Shown piece by piece: positions 58,451 through 64,000 of a stretch of 64,000 bases of DNA. Every line of letters starts with the position of its first letter. Positions within the stretch are counted from its first letter, which is position 1. The translations under genes were made by a program, and so were the position numbers. Source of the stretch: Diphasiastrum complanatum. Lineage: Eukaryota > Streptophyta > Lycopodiopsida > Lycopodiales > Lycopodiaceae. The notes under the pieces were generated by a model, which made no database searches, was not told where the DNA came from, and saw nothing but the letters and a program-made list of their open reading frames with translations. The DNA lies in assembly GCA_029204225.1 (NCBI GenBank), contig CM055104.1:19371295-19435294 (forward strand), written 5' to 3'.

Positions 58451-59110
58451 TGTAATCCCAATTACATGAACCACTAGGAATTACCTCTTTATTTCTGAGA
58501 TCAAGTCCAAAAGCTAAAGAAAATTTATTTTTCTGATAGTCTAAAATCTGTCCACAATTTCTTGTAGATAATATTGTTTCTTAGTACCAATATTCTTAAA
58601 ATATCCAAATATTCTAAAATACAACAATTTAATCCATCAAAATCTCTAGGAGATCCATCAAGTCTCAGACAATTATAACTCAATCCATAGTAATGCAGTT
58701 ACTCAAATGAGTTAATAACCCCATTTCTAGCATCACATGCAAGAAATCAGCAATCCATCTGAATCTCAATAGATTTGACTATCTCCTATAAATATGGAGA
58801 TAGATTGAAATTGTGCACAAACACATGTAGACTACAATTTGTAGCAGAATATCATCCACTAAGGTAAGCAAAAAACAATTTTACTTTACGAGAAATGCAT
58901 GTGAGATACATAGATCTCAATAAAACACTAGAGTAAACAGATTTACACTTCCAAAGTGCTAATCTGAAATCCTAACTCAATTAGAACTGAGAATTACACA
59001 ACATACCTAAGAATCAACACATTTCTTGATTATCCACATAATAAGTATCCACTTATGATTTGTCAATCACAAATAATTAGATTCTTATGATTCGTCAATC
59101 ATAATTTGGC
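58450..59110 (-). repeat. Dispersed repeat family R1, partial copy
   Basis: Inverted relative to about 1,000-1,510 and in the same orientation as 29,880-30,420. Shared words include 'AAGTCTCAGACAATTATAACTCAATCC' in modified form, 'GCATCACATGCAAGAAAT' and 'CACAAATAATTAGATTC'. Confidence 0.6.
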
Positions 59111-59622
59111 CTTCTATTTTTGGTATTATTCTTCGCTGACCTGGCGATAAGTAGATCTGAATCACATCTATGCTCCATGAAATGAGCGAAGGTTTTTTTT
59201 TTATATTTTTAGGGTTTTGATGATTTTTTGGTTATGTTTCTGCAAATCTGCTAGGAATTAGTCTTCGTCTTTCAATCTGAAAGATTTGTGAGTGAAACCA
59301 AAGCTTCCTACAACTTGACGAAGGTTTTCTATAAGAGAATAAAAGTTATCAGATTTGATGGCGATTTTGTCTTCTTTTTGTTCAAATGTGACAGAATTGA
59401 CCGATTTTTGTTGTTTTTTCTGATTTCTCATATCCAAATGGATCTTAAGAATGGTGATCTGAATAGCTTCCTTGCTCAACAATCAAATTAGATTTCCAAC
59501 AAGAAGATCCACTTAGATCAAGCAAAATCACTCCAAATTTAACCCTATTCATGCCAAAACAAGATGCCTAATGCAAGCTAACCATCAACGAAACATGCTA
59601 CAATCTGAGAAATTGGCGTAGC

Positions 59623-59640
59623 TTCCCGGCAACGATGCCA
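59623..59640 (-). mobile_element. Gypsy-type primer-binding site
   Basis: The minus strand reads TGGCATCGTTGCCGGGAA, one or two changes from the TGGCGCCGTTGCCGGGGA site of plant Athila/Tat gypsy elements. Four bases upstream (minus strand) the sequence ends CACTGCA, a possible LTR 3' end at 59,645. The LTR would then lie at higher coordinates and include the long CT tract. No gag follows. Confidence 0.6.
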
Positions 59641-59841
59641 AAATTGCAGTGGCTCGATTTTTTATCCTATCCTCAACCCAAGATCCAAGCACTCAAGCAT
59701 CAAAGACATGAAGTTAGTCGTCACGCGGAGGTTCTCAATCCCATGAGAGCGATAGCATGAATCAAATCCAGCATGCATAGATGATCCACAATTTACACTA
59801 ACATCCATTAACCCTATGATCCACGATGAGATAGATACTTG

Positions 59842-60022
<181 letters not shown>

Positions 60023-60399
60023 CAAAAAAGCATAAGAACATACAATTCCAATGACATTCAAATCCAACAAGCAAATATAACAAAAGCATGAGAGATGAAG
60101 GAAAAGGTTAGAGAGCAAGGACATTCACAAATCCATTCCATAAGAGAGCCAATCTACTTGTATTGAAATAAATATTTGAATATGAGGAGCAGCTCGAGTT
60201 TTCTACCTCCCTAACTATTCAAAAAAGAGTGAGAACCCATTCAATAACTTGACATTTAGGCCTGCGACATTAAAAGTCCCGCAAAAAGGCCTAAAGTCCT
60301 TTTATTGACTTTCTAATTAATCAAATCTCTATGTGATCATCGAGTTGGACTTACACACGTAGGGTGTCAAATCCCTCTCACTTATTAACTAGGGTTAGG

Positions 60400-61569
60400 A
60401 TTGTCTTGGGATCCACAAACCCTCCAACAACTGTCTATGTTGTATCGACAAGGTGATGTTTCGTTTCTCACTTTCCCAGACTGCTTCGACATTGAGTACT
60501 TCATTTATTTCTTCAACCCCGGCACAAAAAAGTGGCTTCTGACGGACTGTTGGTTCGACTGAGTTAATCTTTCTGCTAATACTTCTTTTGCTTTCGGCAC
60601 CAGCTTAAGATATTCTCCCAAATGTAATATCCATCTTGCTTGACAGAATATTCATGATCATTTTCGTTGGTGGTGCTTTAGGTTCCGTCATCTTAAAGGG
60701 TTCTTCATGATGGTGCAACTGTGTATTAACATCCGTTCGTGGATTTGTTTGTGGCACTGGTGAAGAATTGGCTTCGGTTGTTGCTTTAGCTGCTTTTTGG
60801 GCTTCTTCTTCTTGCAACTGTTTAATCCACTACCTCATGTTCTGATATCTCTTCTTTTCTGAATTGAGATTCAAATACACCCCTGATGCAATAGGTATAT
60901 CTATAGTTGGTACAGATTCAGCAGGTATGGGATCAACTAGAACCTCTTTCTGCTTTTGAGCTCTAGTAACAACCATCGAAAGTACACTTGGTTGAACAGG
61001 CTGAATTGTTGGTCTTTGCTTGATTGTAAACATATTCATTGGAGCAGTAATCGGTGGTGCTTTTGGTCTTGCTGGACAATGCTTGTAACAATGTCCATAA
61101 CCACATTCATGACAGAAAGGTACAAATTTATCTTTTTTTGGACAGTTCGCCACTATGTGTTCTCTCCGCATGCAAAACATCAAAGTGGTGCTCTAGCCCA
61201 TTGTCTCGCTGCTTGTTGTTGCGCGGCAACATAGATGGCATACTGATACAAAGGACCAATCTCTTGATCATTACTGTGATTCCATTGCTCATTAACGTTG
61301 AAATGTTCTGGTTCCAATAAATTACCAGGAGGAGCTGGCAAAGCTGGTCGTTCAGAAAATCCAAGGGAAAAGTTGTGAGCCTTGTTCTTAGGATCAGGTC
61401 CCGTATAGGTAGTAGGTTCCCAATATTGAAGCTTAGCATACCTTTGCTGGATAATTCGAGGATTAAATGAGCAAAAGGTTGTCTTGTGTCCCATGGAATT
61501 GCACAGATGACAAATAGTATTCGTCATTCGTTGCTTCAATGCTGTGGACATTCGTTCATGGTGTGATTT
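60400..61569 (-). pseudogene. Ty3/gypsy gag C-terminal region
   Basis: The minus strand starts KSHHERMSTALKQRM, then the zinc knuckle CHLCNSMGHKTTFC and NPRIIQQRYAKLQYWEP. After a shift near 61,180 come further Cys/His clusters (ANCPKKDKFVPFCHECGYG), then VVTRAQKQKEV. Another shift near 60,605 leads to EYLKLVPKAKEVLAERL before the signal fades near 60,400. Its 5' end is cut by the LTR at 61,570. Same family as the relic at 11,829-12,225. Confidence 0.75.
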
Positions 61570-62105
61570 TGTCATGTACTTTTAGTACATCCATGCTTAT
61601 ACATGCAAGATAATATCCAATGTAAGCTTTGTAGGCCCAAAAGGAGCTATTAGCCTTAAGAACAAGGCGGTTCTCTCTTTAGGCCCTTCAAAGTAATTAA
61701 TAAGGATAATAGGCCAATAAGGGCCCAATGTAGTTTAAATAATACTTAACTAGGGCTAACTATCCCTCAAGATAGTTAATTAAAGTTAAGTGAGAGCATT
61801 GTCTATAACTAGGCAAGAGACATCAATTTGTGAATCTTTTGGCTGATTTGCAAGTGAGAGCTTCTAGCTTCCTTGTGAATGTGAGCCATAGGGATCTCCA
61901 TTGCTAGGTCTCATGTGCCCTATCCATATGAATCAATGCTCAATGTTCATTGATTGTACTCTTTATTTCATTGCTGATGTGATTCCATTGAGATCTCATT
62001 GTTTCTAGCTTTCTATTGATATGCTATCATGATTGTCTTGTTATCTTCTTGCTCTTAGCTTTACTTTATTGTATTTGCTATTAGTTTGGGGTTTGGCACA
62101 TGACA
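61570..62105 (+). mobile_element. Copia-type 5' LTR with primer-binding site
   Basis: 536 bp. It starts TGTCATGT and ends ACATGACA, perfect 8-bp inverted ends. TGGTATCAGAGC follows at 62,110-62,121. It is inserted into the gypsy gag relic on the other strand: the word KSHHERM is the last gag residue run before the LTR. Confidence 0.88.
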
Positions 62106-63144
62106 CTCTTGGTATCAGAGCATAGATCCTAAATTCATGATGATTCTATGTGAAGACCATTAGATTTGATGAGTTTATTGTTTTTGTAGCTTTCTTTTTG
62201 CTAATTTTTAACTTTGAATTTTTCAGTTCTGTTTAGCATTCAATTTCAATTTTCATTTTGTTCGTGCGGTTAATAACTGTTACATCCAACACTATGTCGT
62301 ATTGGTGAACCGTGACAATTCTTGATTTCCCTCAAAAATATTGATACGTCCAATATTTTGGACCACAATAATGGATCTTTGATTGTTTGTCCTATCTCAT
62401 AGCTAGGACAATTTCCAGCTTGTATATTACCAATTTCATCACATTCCATTGTGCACTCTATGCTGAATGTGAACATTCATATAGATTAGTTTTATTCTTG
62501 TCTATTAATTCCATTTCACAAGAAGTCTTAGACAAGTCTTCTGGTTGAACGTGATGCAACAGTTATTGTGATCTCAAGGAAGATGAGGTCCTTGAGTGAT
62601 TTGCCTCATTGACAACTTCATTGTTTGAATCAGCCTTTGTACTGCTCAATTGGAAATCAATATTGAAAACAAAAATCTTGTCCTCATAATCCTCCGCATC
62701 GTCTTCGTGATCCTCAGCTGATTTTTAGCGTCCGTGCATTGACATTGTGCTCACATTTGGAATTGTCTTGCTCGGTTCAAATCAGGAATTACATTTATGT
62801 TGCCGATCATGTGTACATTCCATAGCATTGCATAAATGTTGATTGTCCATCTCTTGTGAATTCAGTGGAAAATCAAGAGTTGTGGATGAAGTTGGATGGT
62901 CTATTTGCTGAACGGACTTCTTCATCATGTTGCACTTCACACTGATGATGTTGATGAAAAATTATCTTTATCATCGTTTTGTACTTCCAATTTATCCTTT
63001 GATGATGTTGATGATGATTCACCACAATCATTTGGCCTATCATTGTTTTGGATTCTTGAACTGACAGTTTTTCCCAATTGTACCTTAGGCACTTTGTCTT
63101 GATCCTTTAGCTTTTGTATCTGCCTTATGATACACCCATTCGAC
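62106..63144 (+). mobile_element. Probable internal remnant behind the LTR
   Basis: Follows the primer site directly. I see no gag or pol motif; the frames at 62,896-63,102 (+) and 62,937-63,149 (-) are low-complexity (GATGATGTTGATGA repeats). It ends at the junction with the gypsy RT near 63,145. Confidence 0.4.
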
Positions 63145-64000
63145 CCCATCTAGGTTCAAAAATCCAATTCATAAGAGCTTGAAAAGTGGTAGGAGCATTA
63201 GTTAATCCGAAAGGCATAACTTTGAATTCACAATGTTCATTGTCAGTTCGAAAAGATGTTTTATGCTGATCCGCTTCTTTGACCTTAATTTGATGGTATC
63301 CTGAACGTAAATCTATCTTTGAAAAGACGTTGGCTCCCTTTAGCGCATCCAACAAATCATCCACTCTAGCGATTAGATCTCTATTTTTTATGGTCACTTT
63401 GTTAAGAGCTTGATAATCAATACACATCATGAACGTTCCATCCTTCTTCTTAACCAGCAACACAGGAGAGCCAAAAGGTGATTTATTTCACACAATAAAT
63501 TCTTGTGAGAGTAACTCTTGAACTTGTTTATGGACTTCTTCTTTTTGGGCCCTTGATAGGCTGTAAGGTGGTAAATTGATCGGTTTTGTTCCCAATTCCA
63601 ATTTAGTGGGATGGTCTACAAATCTGGTAGGAGGTTCCCCTTTGGATAACTGATCAACAAACACATCAGAAAATTTATCCAAGATCTTCCAAATCTTTGG
63701 ATCTTTCACACCTTGTTTTACCTTGGACAATGCTTTTGTTTTGACTTCCTGAACTTGTTCCTCAACTTCTTTGATCCTGAGCACAAACATTTTCACATTT
63801 GATCTAGACAACCTTTGAGTTTTCTCCACAGAAATCAGCTGCAAAGTGGAACGTTGTTGAGTAGATTGAATGTTGTGTAAATCAAATTGGCGTTCTCCTT
63901 GTCTAAAGCTCATCAGTTCTTGATTGAAGTTGATTGTCACATTTCCCAAGGTCTTAAGCCATTCCACCCTTAGTATAACATCAATTGGGCCCAGCTTCAC
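63145..64000 (-). pseudogene. Ty3/gypsy pol fragment (protease end and RT)
   Basis: On the minus strand from the window edge: DVILRVEWLKTLG (protease C-terminal block), DKFSDVFVDQL, then LPPYSLSRAQKEEVHKQVQE, QELLSQEFIV and an in-frame TGA at about 63,486 just before [19 protein letters not shown] continues with [26 protein letters not shown] and [18 protein letters not shown]. It breaks off near 63,150, before the catalytic YxDD-type motif. The 5' part lies outside the window. Confidence 0.88.

Noticed and set aside
60400-64000. Endogenous pararetrovirus (caulimovirid) copy
   Set aside because: Protease and RT motifs, zinc knuckle type and the order fit plant Ty3/gypsy elements; no movement protein or viral coat region is seen.
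60400-64000. One continuous gypsy element on the minus strand
   Set aside because: The pol part lies upstream of the gag part in that orientation and an LTR of another element separates them, so they are different copies.

Overview
The window is nuclear DNA from a seed plant. Its one large gene has six exons with clean GT-AG borders and encodes a chloroplast-envelope lipid enzyme. Almost everything else is decayed plant transposable element: Ty1/copia, Ty3/gypsy with a chromodomain, LINE, hAT and solo LTRs. Two introns of 16.5 and 19.2 kb filled with nested elements fit a gymnosperm (conifer-like) genome best. That lineage guess is inference; the plant assignment is firm.

Layout. 1-4.7 kb holds a dispersed repeat (R1), a minisatellite and unassigned sequence. 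4,792-5,691 (+) is an intact, intronless gene for a membrane-anchored SAM-dependent methyltransferase. 5.7-15.5 kb is intergenic, with gag remnants, a rotted copia element with a perfect 20-bp hairpin, and local direct repeats. 15,525-55,703 (-) is a complete DGD1 gene (digalactosyldiacylglycerol synthase). Its exons lie at 55,703-54,936, 35,762-35,660, 19,133-18,637, 18,278-18,012, 17,884-17,532 and 16,059-15,525. They join without a frame break into 840 codons plus stop.

Intron 2 (19,134-35,659) carries an intron-containing hAT transposase pseudogene split by an LTR, copia pieces, a long R1 copy, a candidate stray transit-peptide exon and LINE 3' ends. Intron 1 (35,763-54,935) carries a chromovirus, a second hAT copy cut by a copia fragment, and a LINE interrupted by a nearly full copia element (43,589-49,359). 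It also holds a 98-bp near-perfect palindrome and a solo LTR with a 5-bp target duplication. Nearly all recognisable coding elements inside both giant introns run opposite to DGD1; the R1 copy and the small copia fragment at 39.5 kb run with it.

55.7-64 kb holds the DGD1 promoter region, unassigned DNA, another R1 copy, a gypsy primer-binding site beside a perfect (CT)88 tract, gypsy gag and pol remnants on the minus strand, and a copia-type LTR at 61,570-62,105.

Only the methyltransferase and DGD1 look functional. No tRNA, rRNA, CRISPR or operon-like structure was seen. I found no wholly new biological system. The most noteworthy items are the 40-kb DGD1 gene, the paired intron-bearing hAT copies, and the palindrome at the broken copia/LINE junction.
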